From positions 914,482 to 978,481 of the forward strand of contig JAJVDF010000207.1 in the NCBI GenBank assembly GCA_022410635.1: a stretch of 64,000 nucleotides of DNA, read 5' to 3'. Position 1 is the first letter of the stretch. The number at the start of each line of letters is the position of its first letter. The notes under the pieces were generated by a model. That model made no database searches, had not been told where the DNA came from, and saw only the letters and a program-made list of their open reading frames with translations. The DNA comes from Tretioscincus oriximinensis. Its lineage: Eukaryota; Chordata; Lepidosauria; Squamata; Gymnophthalmidae. Below are positions 35,076-47,807 of the stretch, one piece after another. The position numbers and the translations under genes are program-made.

Positions 35076-36609
35076 AGCCCTGAGAGGGAGGATGCCTCTT
35101 TAGCCGATTTGTGCTCAGTCCTACCCACAAAAACATTTTTTCTGCTTACAGGAAGTTGGCTGGCAGATCACAATTCCCAAAGGGTTAAAGCAGAACCTTT
35201 TTAAAATAAAAAATCCTCCGCAATAAAGATTAAATACTTTAAGCGGTACTTTTTGCTTTGCTACCAAACAGGATTAAACTTATCATCTGGAGAAAAGAAA
35301 AAATATCTCGACTGATTTGTTTCCCTATGGGAGAGGTTTTCTCTAGAGAAACCATGAAAAGAAACAGTGGATTTTTTTCTTGAAGTAAAGCATAAGGAAA
35401 ATAAGGGAGAGAAGCAAGAAGAAATAGGCTAATTGCAGAAGAAAGTTCTTTAATTTTCCATTGGCCCAAATACATAGCATTTTCAAGGTTTACTAGTGGA
35501 AGAACAGCCAGAAGGTGATCACAGATGTTCAATAAATTGTTTAGAAGCTACTACTGGATAGGAGCTTTGAGGCCGGCTTAGGCTGCAAGCACACAAGGTT
35601 TTTTAACCGTGGTGATAGTTTAATCGTGATGATTCCACTCCACATGGTAACAGAGTTTTCACAAAGAACCTGGGAAAAGGTTCCTTTGCTGTTGTTTTCC
35701 AAAATGTCCATGCCTGCAGCCACAAAGGCAAAAAGCCTTCCTGTATGTACAGATCCTTAATGGGATTACCAGGATACTGCAAGAAGATGCTAACTAAAGT
35801 GCCGAATCACATACTGAGCATGCTCAGTATTTACTTCCTGGTTAACTATCATGCACACAGGCACATGAGTCCTTGTTAGCAATCCAAGTGCCAATCTAAA
35901 CCCTTGGTAGCTATTTCCATTGGCTACAGGGACCTTCACAGCTGCCTGTCCCATTTGTCTCAAACAGGATTTGTCCAAAACNTTACTCAGATAATCAGAG
36001 ACTTGAAGATAAAGTGCTTGTTTTTAAATTTTCTGTGTGTCCTTTAGGGCTCAAAATTGCCCTGGTGGCATGCCTAACCACATACTTGAACACACCTTAA
36101 GTTTCTATACAAGGCTCCATATAGTTAATAACATTTCCACTTCGTAGCAGATAATATAGATATTCTCTTGAATAAATCACTTCAACTGAATTTTTCAATT
36201 AGTTTTTGCTTTGGTCCCGATCGCTCACATCATTTCAGTGAATTCACTCATTGCTTCTCGGCAGCCTTTCAACTAACCAATCTTCCACTTAGAAATCAAT
36301 TTTTCTTCCTTCATCATTATTCATGAATTAACCATGGATTCAGCTACACCTAATTTTAATCCATCTTCAGTTCACCTTAAAATGAGAGGAGACAGCTGCA
36401 AGATAGCTAATAATTTTTCTCCTGCAAGTGAATTTTCTGTGACTCCAAGGGTGAACTGAAAATGGGTTAAAATTTGGGGCAGATATGTGTTTAGTCTAAT
36501 TCTATTCCAGAAGGTGATCTGAGTGGCCGAGTGTCCACATACTATTCTGGATTAGCAGAGGTCATAGCAGGACCTGTGCTATCCCAGAACAACTATCTGG
36601 ACAACAATC

Positions 36610-36768
36610 TCCTTAATCCAGTGATGTCAAACTGGTGACTCTCCAGATGTTCATGAACCACAACTCCCAACGTTCCATTTGGTTTAAAAGTCTGGGTATA
36701 GTGGAATGGAACGTTGGGAGTTGCGATTTGGGGAACATCTGGAAGGCCACCAATTTGATATCTCTGTC
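36610..36768. mobile_element. Foldback MITE with CAACTCCCAACGTTCCA arms
   Basis: Left GATGTCAAACTGGTGAC, CTCCAGATGTTC and CAACTCCCAACGTTCCATT; right TGGAACGTTGGGAGTTG, GAACATCTGGAAG and ACCAATTTGATATC. The arms pair over about 60 bp around a short loop. Confidence 0.8.
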
Positions 36769-38180
36769 TCAGTCTATGTACTGGATGTTCTACCACTATT
36801 CTTCTCTTCAGCCATACATGTTAATAGAGGTTTCACTAGGCTTTCCAGAACAGCTCTGCAGTAGGAGAGGAATCTCCTATTGCAGATCTTTTCCTTCTGC
36901 ATAGCAAAATCCCTACATCTTCCATTGTAAGCTTCCTGCAGCCCTGTCATCTGTCCACACAAGAAGATATGAATCACAAGAAAATGCCAGCCAACAGGAC
37001 AGCAGGATTGCAGCTAGCCAAGCTTGCAGATTTCTGTCTTCTGCATTCTTCTTGAGAACCTCACACCAGCTCTGTGTGGCTCTAAATAAATGTTTGTCCC
37101 CTCTTTTTCCGAGAAAAATCCACAATCACTTGTAGGCCGTGGATTTCACTTGCTTTCCCCATAGCCTTATTGTTTCCCTTCTTTAGTGTTACTTACCTAC
37201 AGTATATTGCCTTTTCCGGAACTCCAGACTGTTTGATTTGACACTGTTGAACACCCATCAGAGATTTAAATTTTAACTTTGATTGTTTCATTTCCCACCC
37301 TCATATGCACAGGCACAGCTGAATTCTTTTACATGAAACTCTTACCTGTTATTTTCAAGCCACTCCATCTTGGCAATGTTTAAAGAAAGACCTTTCAAAT
37401 GTTTTTGAGATTATTAACCAAAGGCCCTCTGTCCAAAAACATAATTGCACAGCCGGAGCCCATCTACTCTGCAATTATCATAAGCTATATTAATTCCATG
37501 TAGCCTTTTCTTTGTTGAGCCATTTGGCCCTGCTTTTCCTTAGTTAAAAATGNAGTTCCCATTATTCAGGTGTCCAAAGACTATCATGACAGAAAGCAGT
37601 TGTTTTGAATTCCCTATGGCACTAATTGCAGGAAATATTAAGGCATCATAAAAGCCAATCTGTTTACAACAATCTCTCCTTTCAAGCCCATTGTATAATC
37701 AAAAGGCTATAGGCTGCCTCCACATGACTTTTTACTACCTGATTCTTACTGGGATGTTTCAACATCATGATTGTTCTGCCATACGTGCAAATAGAGTTTT
37801 CGCCATGGATGATTCTTTCCGACACCTTTGCAAAATAGCCCGTATTTCCCTTCTCAAGTCATCCTGTGCATCTTTGTTAACAGAAGAAGGCAGGGTCTTC
37901 CAAGACAATGACAATGAGAATCTCTTACTTCCTGCTTAGTCAGGGCAGAAGCAGAACCATATACTGAGCATGCTCAGAAATTTACTTCATGGTTTATTCA
38001 GCCAGTCTATCCATGTGGATTACAGGAAGAAGGTATGGATGCCAGGGATCAGATGATTTTGGAACTTAATGCCATTGAGGTTTTTAGTATATGGGGGGGG
38101 GGGGGGGCTCAGTCCTTGAACCTTCATGTTCTAAAACTGTAATTCCCAAAACAACCGGTGCTGCCACTGCACAGGACTTG
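36769..38180. other. Stretch without recognised gene
   Basis: Holds a TGAGCATGCTCA-core repeat copy at 37961-37995 and a G-run of about 16 at 38093-38107. No gene seen. Confidence 0.4.
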
Positions 38181-38184
38181 CAAA

Positions 38185-38765
38185 GCTTTTTTATTTTTAT
38201 TCAGTTTTCACCAGAGGGTTCCAATGTGGGTCACAAAAAAACCCCACAAAAAGCAGGTTAGTATACAGCGGATGCTTAGTCCAAGGCAAATAATGCTTTC
38301 TTGTCTGCATTATAGTGTAGAACTTCTCCAAGTGGTAGTCACGCCCCCAATATACTTTCAAGCCAACAAACTGAGAACATATCAAAGAGGTAATGACCAG
38401 AAGGGAACATGTAGGTGTCTTCTGGAGCCAAGGAGGGCACAAGTGGGTAAATTCTAGGTGGTGGCATTCAGCATAAGAATTTGAATTTCTTCCTAAAAGA
38501 CATTTCTGAAGTAGGATGCAGAACTTTAAAGTGCCCTTCTGTTACTTTTATGTATTCACATATAAATATAATATATATTTATTACTACTCATATTTGTAT
38601 CCTGGCCTATCACTTCACAATGCTCAGTGGCTTACAAGATTAAAAGTCACAAAGAGATTAAATGACAATATTAAAACCAGCAAAATGAGAATATATCAAA
38701 GAGGTAATATCCAGAAGCGAACGCTAAGGCAAATGAAAAGATTTTCAGTTGCTGTCTGAAGCTAC
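38185..38765 (-). mobile_element. Two diverged LINE 3' tail copies in tandem (tentative)
   Basis: AGAACATATCAAAGAGGTAA (38382) and GAGAATATATCAAAGAGGTA (38687) lie in parallel blocks, both with features of the LINE 3' region in reverse. Confidence 0.45.
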
Positions 38766-39384
38766 CTAGGGAAGATGTCATCTGACTTTGTGAGGGACTT
38801 TCTTTCAAAAAGGTTGAACTCTGAAAAGCCCCAGAAGGATTTCTTCATACTGGGAAAGACCTTCCTTTTTTAGCTTTTGGTCCTTTTTGTGCTCATCTTA
38901 GATCCATACTAGGATCCCTTGTAGTCAGTTTTAATTTATCCTTGCCCTGATTCCCACTTGATCTTATTCTGTTCTAAAAAATTTTTAAGGCCCACTCTCC
39001 GTATGCAACAATGGAAATTGTATGAGAATCCTATGCAATTATGAGATTCTAGACTATTCCACCCTTTCCATACAAGGAAGAAATTCCAAATTATGAATAT
39101 TCTCCCTCCCCTATGCCCTAGCCACCGTTTGATATCATTGCAGCACCCACCCTTCTGCCCTGCCCCTTTTGGTTACGTGAGTTCCAGTGTCTCACCCACC
39201 ACTGATGTCATTTCCAATTCTGATTCCAAAATGCCATTTTAGCAATAAGTGGGGCCAGATGTTATGTGAACAAAAGGGGCAGGGTGGGGGATAGAAACAA
39301 AAGAACGGATGCTGCTGGGCCATGTAAAAGTTTCTGCGTTTGATGTTTACCATCACTGTCCATATGCCATTCCAGGCTAAGGTA

Positions 39385-39541
39385 GGCTGATCAGATGACC
39401 CCTTTTTTNGGGGGGGAGGGTGAAAACCCAGTTTGGGGATATTTGAAAAATATTTTTTGTTTGTTTTTCCTCAGAAAAAAACAGGGGGCACCCCAAAAAT
39501 GGGATTTCAACCCCCCCAAATAGGGTCATCTGGTCACCCGG
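39385..39541. mobile_element. Palindromic MITE, copy B
   Basis: GGCTGATCAGATGACCCC and GGGTCATCTGGTCACCC ends with hairpin interior, partly deleted on the left arm. Flanks GGCTAAGGTA (39375-39384) and GGCTAAGACA (39542-39551) match 8 of 10. Confidence 0.8.
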
Positions 39542-39584
39542 GGCTAAGACAGACCGTGAGAGGGCCTATGCTAGACCAGGGATA

Positions 39585-39725
39585 CCATATGTTTTTGGAT
39601 GCCCATATTTTGCACAAATCCATAATTGGAAAAAATCAATACATATATTAGGCCTTCTCCCATATCAACCTGCCTGTGCTTTAAGATCTGCAGAGGAGGC
39701 CCTCTTGGCTGTACCACCCCCCTCA
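39585..39725 (+). pseudogene. LINE ORF2 C-terminal remnant, inverted twin of 41685-41815
   Basis: The + strand carries GCCTTCTCCCATATCAACCT and CCTCTTGGCTGTACCACCCC, encoding the LPYQPACALRSAEE segment of the LINE protein. Confidence 0.7.
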
Positions 39726-40829
39726 AAATGATCTCCCTAAAACTAGTGTCTCTGCTTCTCTCACTGGAAATGATACAAATCACTGCTTCTACTTTTATGA
39801 AAGACTTTAGCAGCATGATACTCACACAGGATCCCTGGAAATCCAGCATGAAATGTACCTTCATGTACCTAAAAGAAGATATGAAAGTGCTCTTTGGTGC
39901 AAATAATTCAGCATTCCTGGTTGACACCTTAGCCTTGATAATACAACCTTTAATCCTGACTAAAGATTATGGGAACACTACGTTTTTAACAGTAACCCAG
40001 CTGAAATGATACTTTTAGTTCTGTATAAGGCTACAAGCACACCGGCGTGTCAAAATCCACCATGCAAAAAAACCATGGTATCTTGCCTTCCCCCTCTCTT
40101 GCCACAATGGCACGATCCATGGCAGGCTGATGAACAGAAGAACAGCCATTTCACATTGATGCCTGAAAGAACCAACAATGAGATATTCCAGGGCAATGGA
40201 GCTGTTTCCCAAGTGGATGACACACAATCCGTCGCCATGTGATGCAGACCTATCATCATCACAGTATGAAACCCCAGTGAGGCTTCAGCCTAAGATATGC
40301 AAATGTCGTGTGAATATGTTGCTATTTAAACTTCAATTTTAAACTCACAAAGTGCTGCTTTCCATTTTTGTGTGTTTCCTTCCCCTGTCCCAATTATCTA
40401 CATTCCTTTAGCCTATTTTAGGGCTCTGGATCTTATTCACCCTTCGGCCTTTTCAGCATAGATACCACCTCCAAAATAGGAACATCTGCCTAGTTACAAT
40501 ATTAGCAGATGGCCATTAGATAATTAAGCCACTTGTATGTAGTCAGGTGCTGGTAGCCAGATTTTACAGAAGGCACATAGACCAACAGTTCATAAACAGA
40601 AGGAGTGTCATTATGTAATTAAACCTGATTAAGAGCTCAGTTGGGTTTCCCTAGGATAATAGCTAGCGTTTTCTTCTGCTACTCTCTGGCTTTTTAAAAT
40701 TTTTAAAGATGACATATTGCTGTACATAGCAAGCAGAAAATGTGATAGTTGCCTCATTGTTCGACTGCTTAAGATTGTATTAGACAAGATGGGGATATTT
40801 GTTCAATGTTATACTTTGTAATGTTAATT

Positions 40830-41040
40830 TTCACCCAACGGCTTACATCTATTCTATCTTCCCCACCAGATTAGTAGTGGTACTCATGAATCTACTTGAA
40901 ATATAGACTGCAAATCTACTTTCTTTCGAATAGCTGAGTTGGCTAGAGCTGAGGCCAGTAGAGGGCCCTTACCTCTCTCCACTGTTCAAGAATGGATCTC
41001 TCAGATGAAAGACTGCCTCTTAATGACTGAGCCATTGGTG
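40830..41040 (-). mobile_element. tRNA-headed SINE fragment
   Basis: TTTTCACCCAACGGCTTACA, GAATAGCTGAGTTGGCTAG and AATGACTGAGCCATTGGTG align with 95-385, internally shortened. Confidence 0.7.
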
Positions 41041-41384
41041 CTTGTTGACTGCGATCTCAGTAAGAGAGGGAAACAGGAGCGAAAGCTGTATGGCTTTGCA
41101 CTGGGTCACACAGTTCCCTGACAATCCACATGGGGAATGCTTTTGCAATGCATCATTCACATATAGTTCTCCTTCAAACGCAACACAGGGGCAGTTTTTT
41201 CCAGTTTGGGCTAACTGTGCAAATGCTGCCACTATCGATCCAAGCTCCTTGTGCACAGATCCACCAATGGCCATCAGTTGGAGGTCCTGGGAAGGGCTGT
41301 TGTGCGCCACCACTTTGCCTCCACTTTTGTTCTAACCTCCAAGGAGACAGCAGTGGTTTTGAAAGGTGTCTTTTTGTTGTTAGT

Positions 41385-41990
41385 TAATTTGATAGATGGT
41401 TAGTTAGTTGGTTGGTTAGTTAGTTACATTTCCATACTGCCCTATACCCAAAGGTCTAAGAGTTGTTAAAAACTCAAATTAACATATTAAAACAGTTATA
41501 TCTGAAAGTAAGGAAGAGGGAGCAGTTATTTCAGCCAAAGACCAGGATTAAGAGGTGCATCTTTAAGCATTTTCTGTATGCACAATGAGATGGTGATAGA
41601 TTCAATTCAAAGGGGAGGCAGTCTGAGGGCTGTCACAGACAACGCCCTTGCCTGAATTCCCACCCTCTTTGCCATTGAGGGGGGTGGTACAGCCAAGAGG
41701 ACTTCCTCTGCAGATCTTAAAGCACAGGCAGGTTGATATGGGAGAAGGCCTAATATATGTATTGATTTTTTCCAATTATGGATTTGTGCAAAATATGGGC
41801 ATCCAAAAATGGAGTACCCAACCAATGCAGCACTACAAGTACTACAAGCCGTTAACTCCAGAAGCCAATGCAAATCTTGTGCGAATGATGACACATAAAA
41901 AAACAGTGGAGAGAATGGAATAGACTTCACCATTCTCAAAACTGCTTCTTTCACCCTTGTGAGAACGAACCCCTTGAGTCCTTTCACATA
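41385..41990 (-). mobile_element. L2-like LINE 3' portion with ORF2 remnant
   Basis: GTTAGTTA-rich start, TACCCAAAGGTCTAAGAG, CAGCCAAAGACCAGGATTAA, then a minus-strand frame LPYQPACALRSAEEVLLAVP and RALSVTALRLPPL. Confidence 0.75.
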
Positions 41991-42649
41991 ATGAAAATGA
42001 ATATTTGGGAAAGGAGGCTTTCTCCATGTTTATTACATACTGAGATTGAAATGCTGGACATTAGAGACCAGTTAGCCTCACCTGGATTTTACATTTCTTA
42101 CTAGAAGTGTCATATGGGATAAAACCTAGCAGAGATCTCGTAGCATTTTAGAGACCAGCAAGGAAAAGATAGGTGGCATGAGCGTTCATAAAAAGTCTAC
42201 TTCTTCAGACTTGCCTACCAAAGCTCCTGCCACCATTTTTTCTTGTTAGGCCCCATCCAACTGAGTGGGTTAAATCCAGGATTTATTTAAAATCCAGCTT
42301 TATCCTTTCACACCACTGCCTCACGTCCCTCTCACAGCCTGCGTTACTAAAATGAGCATTCTAGAGTTTTGTAGCTTTGTGAATGTGAATGCAGCCTCTT
42401 GATTGGCTGCTCTTCCCTCTCCCCTTGTAGTCCTAAACTCTAGTACGTCTGACCTGTCAAATGTCAGCTCTTTGCATATGCACAGTTCAGGGGAAGAGGA
42501 AAACTCTTTATGAGAGCAGTTTGAAAATCCGGAACAATGGAGCTATTTTGTGAAAGGATTACTTACTGACACTCTATGATTGAAATTTTCCTGATGTAAC
42601 AAAACCTGATGGTAGCAAAACCTCATCTGGAGGAGGGCTAGGGATGTGT

Positions 42650-43365
42650 TCACACAGCTATTTTTTTTCCTGAGGTGTAGCGGCATAAGGAAGGTTGGGG
42701 CACACATGTTAAGCGTATTTCAGCAGTCCTTCCGCAATAAATGCCATTCATCCCAGAATAAACTATTGCTGGGATAATCAGGCATCATTGCAGAGAACCT
42801 CTGAAATCTCGCAGACAACTTCCGTCATCTTGTAGCCACCCCTCTTCCTCTCCCATGTGAACATTATTAGTGCGAGAGAGGAGGGGAGAGATGACAGGAG
42901 GTAGCGCCACCTCCTTGATTCGGCGGGGAAATCTGCCCGCCTTTTCCCTAAGCCCAGGCTGCCCTCCGTCTGCTTTCGGGGGCTGCTGCCTGGAGATCAG
43001 TGCTATCAAATGGTTTGGCTGAGGCGAGGAGGAGGTGGGGAGGTTGTCAATGTTCCCTTTCATTTTGCCAAGCCAATTTCCATGCAGCAGCCCCCAAAAG
43101 AAGGTGGATGGCTGGCTGGAAGGAGGGCACAGCCGAAGCAACGTGGTGGAGCCAGNTGCGTGTCACGAGAAGACTTTTCCTAAGCCCAGTCAGTCCTTCG
43201 CCTGCTTTCGGGGGCTGCTGCCTGGAGACCAGCTCAGCGAAATGACGAGCAACATTGACAGACGTCCTGATCTCCAGATAGCAGTAGAGAATATATATAG
43301 CTTTAGCGGCAGTAGAGAATATACAGCTTTATTCCGGTTTTTATCTCATCGTGTGAATGCCTAAG
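42650..43365. mobile_element. DNA-transposon-like element with GTTCACAC ends (tentative)
   Basis: Left ATGTGTTCACACAGC and right CATCGTGTGAATGCC are roughly inverted. The left 170 bp is an inverted relative of 13250-13425. GC-rich interior has TTTCGGGGGCTGCTGCCTGG twice (about 42976 and 43206) and inverse GCAGCAGCCCCC between. Confidence 0.45.
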
Positions 43366-44192
43366 TCTCTAAAGTAACACAAGACAACCCCCCACCCCTG
43401 CTAGATTTTATGGACACAGACTAACATGGTGTTTCTTTGAAATCTACCAATATAGGATACATTTATAATTTTTTAATGTCCCTAAAGTCTTTAGCTTAAA
43501 CCAGTTTGGAGTCCCAGAGAAATTGGGTTATGGATATTTATTTCTCATATGTCATTCTATCATTCCTATAACATCGAGAAGTCCTAGCAGGCATCAACTA
43601 GGGAGATAGTACAAAGTTCTATGTGGAACAAAGCGTAATTTGAGTTCTCCCAGGGCACTAATTTCGGTCGCATTCCTGTCAAAGGTGGAATTGCACAAAA
43701 GCCATCTTTTTGGACAAAGAACACTGTATTATTTTCAGAAAATCCATCATCTGGGCAGCTGTTCAGCTACTCAGCTGACACCAGTCTAAACTGGAAATGC
43801 AGGAAAGAAGAAGGGGCTACTTTATCATTTCTGTTCTGGATCTAATGGGAGGATTTTGACTCACATGAGATAATAAACTCCCCCAACAGATGGCTTGGCT
43901 GGAAGTGATATCACTTTACGAGTTAAAATGCAAATCAGCCTTGGGAAAGGCTGGTGGAACTTCACTCACATTGAGAGCTTCAGACTGTTCTTTTAAAGGA
44001 GATTAAAAACATATTCAGTATGGCTTTAAAATGAAAACGTAGGCCTTTTTTACAGACTTTAATCCAGTTTCAGGAATTAATTAGTCCACACCGACTGCAT
44101 GGGACTAGTGGGAACCCACATCAGACCTATGCTATACTAAGTTAATGGTAGACCACATTTATCAGATCTAAATTCATGCTAACAAGAGGTAC
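43366..44192. other. Stretch without recognised gene
   Basis: Nothing recognised on either strand. Confidence 0.4.
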
Positions 44193-44470
44193 GGTGATGC
44201 AGTGGTTAAGAACAANGACCTTTTAACAGTGAGGGCAGAGTTCGAGGCCCATGTATCTGTCATGAGGAGGAGTCAGCATTCTCTACTGGCCTTAGCTGCA
44301 GCCAACCTAGCTGTTCAAAAACAAGCAATTGGAAGTAAGTAGGTACCATCCCACAACATGACAGGGAAGATAGATTGTAAGACTTTGGGTGAAAAGTAGT
44401 TTGTAACCTGCTCTGAGTGCCTTTGGGTGAGAAAAGCAAGGGGCAAAACCCTGTTTCTTCTTTCTCTAAT
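44193..44470 (+). mobile_element. tRNA-headed SINE with (TTC)-type tail
   Basis: Box-A-like GATGCAGTGGTTAAGAAC, box-B-like GAGTTCGAGGCC, body TACTGGCCTTAGCTGCAGCC, and end GGTGAGAAAAGCAAGGGGC then TTTCTTCTTTC. Confidence 0.75.
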
Positions 44471-45769
44471 GCTGCCTCACCTGGATTGAGCAGCAGTGCA
44501 TATGCATATAGATCGGATTCACATTTTGCATAGGTGTGGATGCAGGAGACATGCAATTTTCTGGAAACATGGCAGATTCGCCTTCAAATCATTTTCAAAA
44601 CATCTCGCTGGTAGAATACTGCTTGCTGCTTTAGCTCCAAAGCAAATGCAGAGCCAGTCGGCAAGCATTAGAAGCCAGCAGCCTCCTTTAGGTTGACAGG
44701 GAAGTGGGTAAACTATGCACAGCTCCTTTAAACTGTCTATATGTGCAAATCTTTTGTTGCTCGACACCACCCGAAGAACAAGAATGAAAATGAAAATGAA
44801 GGAGAAGGAGATGATGATGATGATAAGATAGATGAGTGGATGAAGAAAGACAATGAGGACAGCAGAACTTCAAGAAAAAGAAAGCAGAGGTAGATACAGA
44901 TGTGATACTGGGGGAAAATTATAACAATGGACCTCTCCCCATTGAACCTTATTCTGCATTATACTTTGGCATAGATTTTGGCCATCTACATGGCAGTGTA
45001 GGTAATGGAAAGTCTCATTCAGGGCCTGCTATAGTCTACATTAGCATTTAGATGGGAGGCTCCTATTCTGTGATATAGCCAAGAGTAAGGCTCAGAGGAA
45101 AAAGATCAATGAAAGTAAACAATCAATGGGAACAACAAGGTATTTAATAGAGACAATGATTTCCTGGCACATTATACATACAATAACACCAATTAATTTC
45201 TCAGCCTCTTGAGAACATTCTTGTACTGAATTTCTCTTCACTTTTCTACACATATTTGATTGATGAACTTTTATCTAGCTGCATCTTTTTCCTCCAGGCC
45301 CTTCTCTCCACTTACGAAGATTAACTTCTGCACTTTAGGTGTTTTCTCACCTAGTTAATCACAAACCACATTCACATGTCCTTTGTCATCTCCTACATTC
45401 AGTGTCCTGTAAAAGTCTGTTCTGACATTAGTCCCCTAGCATCTCAAGTAGACGTGTCTACAAAAGCTCACGCTACCTGCCTTTCTCTTGTTGATCTTGA
45501 AGTACTACAAGCCCCACTTGCTTGACTTTCTGAATTAAGACTAACACGGCTATTTCTCTGAAATCAACCAGTGGATTAGGTTACCACAGGAGGTGGTGAG
45601 TTCAATGGAAGGAGGCATTTCTCTGGGATGATTTACTGAATCCTGTATTGATTCTATGAGCCTAGTAGGACAAATAAGTAAATGAATGAGTAAACAGGGG
45701 AAGAGGGTGAGCAACAGAGGGACAAAAAGAGGCCACAGTATGGATTGTTGTAGGACAAAATTACAGCAA
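44471..45769. other. Stretch without recognised gene
   Basis: Short GAA/GAT-rich patch near 44790-44830; otherwise nothing recognised. Confidence 0.4.
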
Positions 45770-45990
45770 AACGAGTGACAACAAGGAAGTGTTGGGCTGT
45801 ACTTTAGTGGTCGCACAAGTAGCCTAAAAAATAGAAGGTTGCCAGTTCAATCCTTAGTTTCTCTCTTGAAGTAAAGAATGGCAAACCATTTCTTTCACTG
45901 ACAAGAAAACTGCATATGGGTGCCCATGAAAGAGCCCTTACAGTCATAAGAAGTCAGACACAATTGGATAGTCAGGGCGGAATGGCTAAG
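45770..45990 (+). mobile_element. SINE with Bov-B-like tail
   Basis: Box-B-like TGCCAGTTCAATCC, then AATGGCAAACCATTTCTTTC, ATATGGGTGCCCATGA and AGTCAGACACAATTGGATAG, as in Sauria-type SINEs whose tail comes from Bov-B. Confidence 0.6.
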
Positions 45991-46344
45991 GTGCCAACTT
46001 GCCCAATGGCAAGTGGGACTCTGATGAAGTAAAGGTTTCACCCCGGGTTTTACTTGCTTTTTAAAGACTGTGGGTGCTTTGCGTTATGTGCAGCAACTAT
46101 AGTAACTTAGAACTGTTACACATATGAGAATTGTATTATGCATAGTTACCACTCACAGGCTACCTTATGAGGTGGGTACCCCTTTGTCTCCTGGCAAACA
46201 ATATTTTTCAAACCAGTCTGCCACTGCTGATCGTACACAACAGCAAGGATTATGGCGCCTGGGGAAGTAAGAAAGATACCCAGGTCCGCATCTCAGCTGC
46301 ACTTGGCAGGATTATTGGCTGTTTCCGTATTGCTCTCCTGAGTT

Positions 46345-46445
46345 TTATAATAAGAGGATCCCTGCTGGATCAGGCCACATCTCATCTAGTCTAGAATGCC
46401 ATCCCACCCTGTGGCTTACCATTTTCTTTTGGGCATTCCCAAACA
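46345..46445 (-). mobile_element. CR1-like LINE 3' end
   Basis: TAATAAGAGGATCCCTGCTG, GATCAGGCCACATC and ATCTAGTCTAGAATGCC. Confidence 0.65.
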
Positions 46446-47180
46446 GAACAATTCAATTGAGGCAGCATTGAACAGTAGGACTATAAAACAAATATACGAT
46501 CAAACGAAAGGCCATAAAGCCACAATAAAAGACCACATTAAAACAAATTAGCATTATAACTGACAATAAAAACAAGTCTGCAGCGGCGCAAATTAAAAGC
46601 TTAAGAGACGTAAGTGCAATAAAGTTGCAGTTGCTTTCTGTGGTTGACCTCAATAGTTCATCTCCTCTATGATGTCATCGGAATCCAGCCCTGCCTATAG
46701 ATTTCAGATCTGAGTTCTGGATTCCATGGAAAGCTCCACCTGCACAATTCTCCTTTTCAATAACTTGCTTCTTACACTTTACATATATGGCTTCTGCTGA
46801 GAGATAGATGTGGGATGTCTCTGATAGGGTTTCCCCATGTTCGATCTCTTCATATTCCTAGGCTGTTGAACATAAGAAGTAATAGTTTTCGTGTATAGTG
46901 ACTACACCCGAGACCTTCCAAGGAAAGCATGATGAATTAGGAAACCCACAAAGAAAAGACAACAGTTGCTATCCCCTATGGTAAGTCCCCTAAAACCTCA
47001 GTTTTACAAAACTCAAACCCATTTCTACCTACCCTACAATGTCCTGAATTTTCTGAATATGCCTTTGTAGCAATAACATATCATAAAATGCACTGTGGAA
47101 CTGACGAAAGTGCAAAAAAAAGACAACAAGAATGATCAAGTGGCCAGAACATCTACCTTACAATATGAGGCTGCAATGTC
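46446..47180. other. Stretch without recognised gene
   Basis: Nothing recognised. Confidence 0.35.
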
Positions 47181-47189
47181 TAGGTTTCT

Positions 47190-47560
47190 TCATCTTTGAA
47201 AGATGGTGTTTTAACAGGTGATCAGATTGAAGTGTATAAAATCAAAGATGGGGTGGATAAGAATAAAGAAGTTTTCTTTTTTCTGCCACACAACATTAAG
47301 ACCAGAAGACACTCCTTGAAGCAGGTGGGCAGAGGAGTTACAGCAGGCAAGGGAAATAGTTTTTTCACCCAAAGGGTCATTATTCTATGGAATTTACTTC
47401 CAGAAGAGGTGATGGTAACTAGCAGCCTAGATAGCTTTAAGGCAGGATTAGACAAATCCATAGAAGCTATTGAGATAGAATTCCCAGTACTGTCTCTGGG
47501 GTGGAGCAACAGGCAGTATTCCTGAAATATCATTAGACAGGGAGTCAAAAACAAGTGAAT
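47190..47560 (+). pseudogene. CR1/Jockey-type RT C-terminal remnant
   Basis: The frame from 47196 reads DQIEVYKIKDGVDKNKEVFF, then NSFFTQRVIILWNLLPEEVM and TSSLDSFKAGLD, the classic last segment of CR1/Jockey-group ORF2 (NxFxxRVxxxWNxLPxxVVxxxSxxxFKxxLD). Open for 109 codons, but upstream RT motifs are absent. Confidence 0.85.
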
Positions 47561-47564
47561 AGAT

Positions 47565-47807
47565 TATTTTTATTATTTATGTGTGTCTGTGTGCTTGTTT
47601 GTTTCTTTGTTTATGTGTTTGTATTTATATTTATTTATCCTAATACCCAGCCCAAAGGTCTCAGGGTGGCCAACAATAAAAACAACAGTACAAAATTGAC
47701 ATATGAAAAACAGTATCAAAACAGTATCTGAAGGTAGGAAGAAAAATGGCATTTCTTCAACCAAAGGCCAGGTTAAAGAGGTGCATCTTCAAAGATCTAC
47801 TAAAATA
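47565..47807 (-). mobile_element. L2-like LINE 3' tail, left of MITE C
   Basis: TTATTTATCCTAATACCCAG, AGGTCTCAGGGTGGCCAAC and AAAGGCCAGGTTAAAGAGG. It resumes at 47982. Confidence 0.7.
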
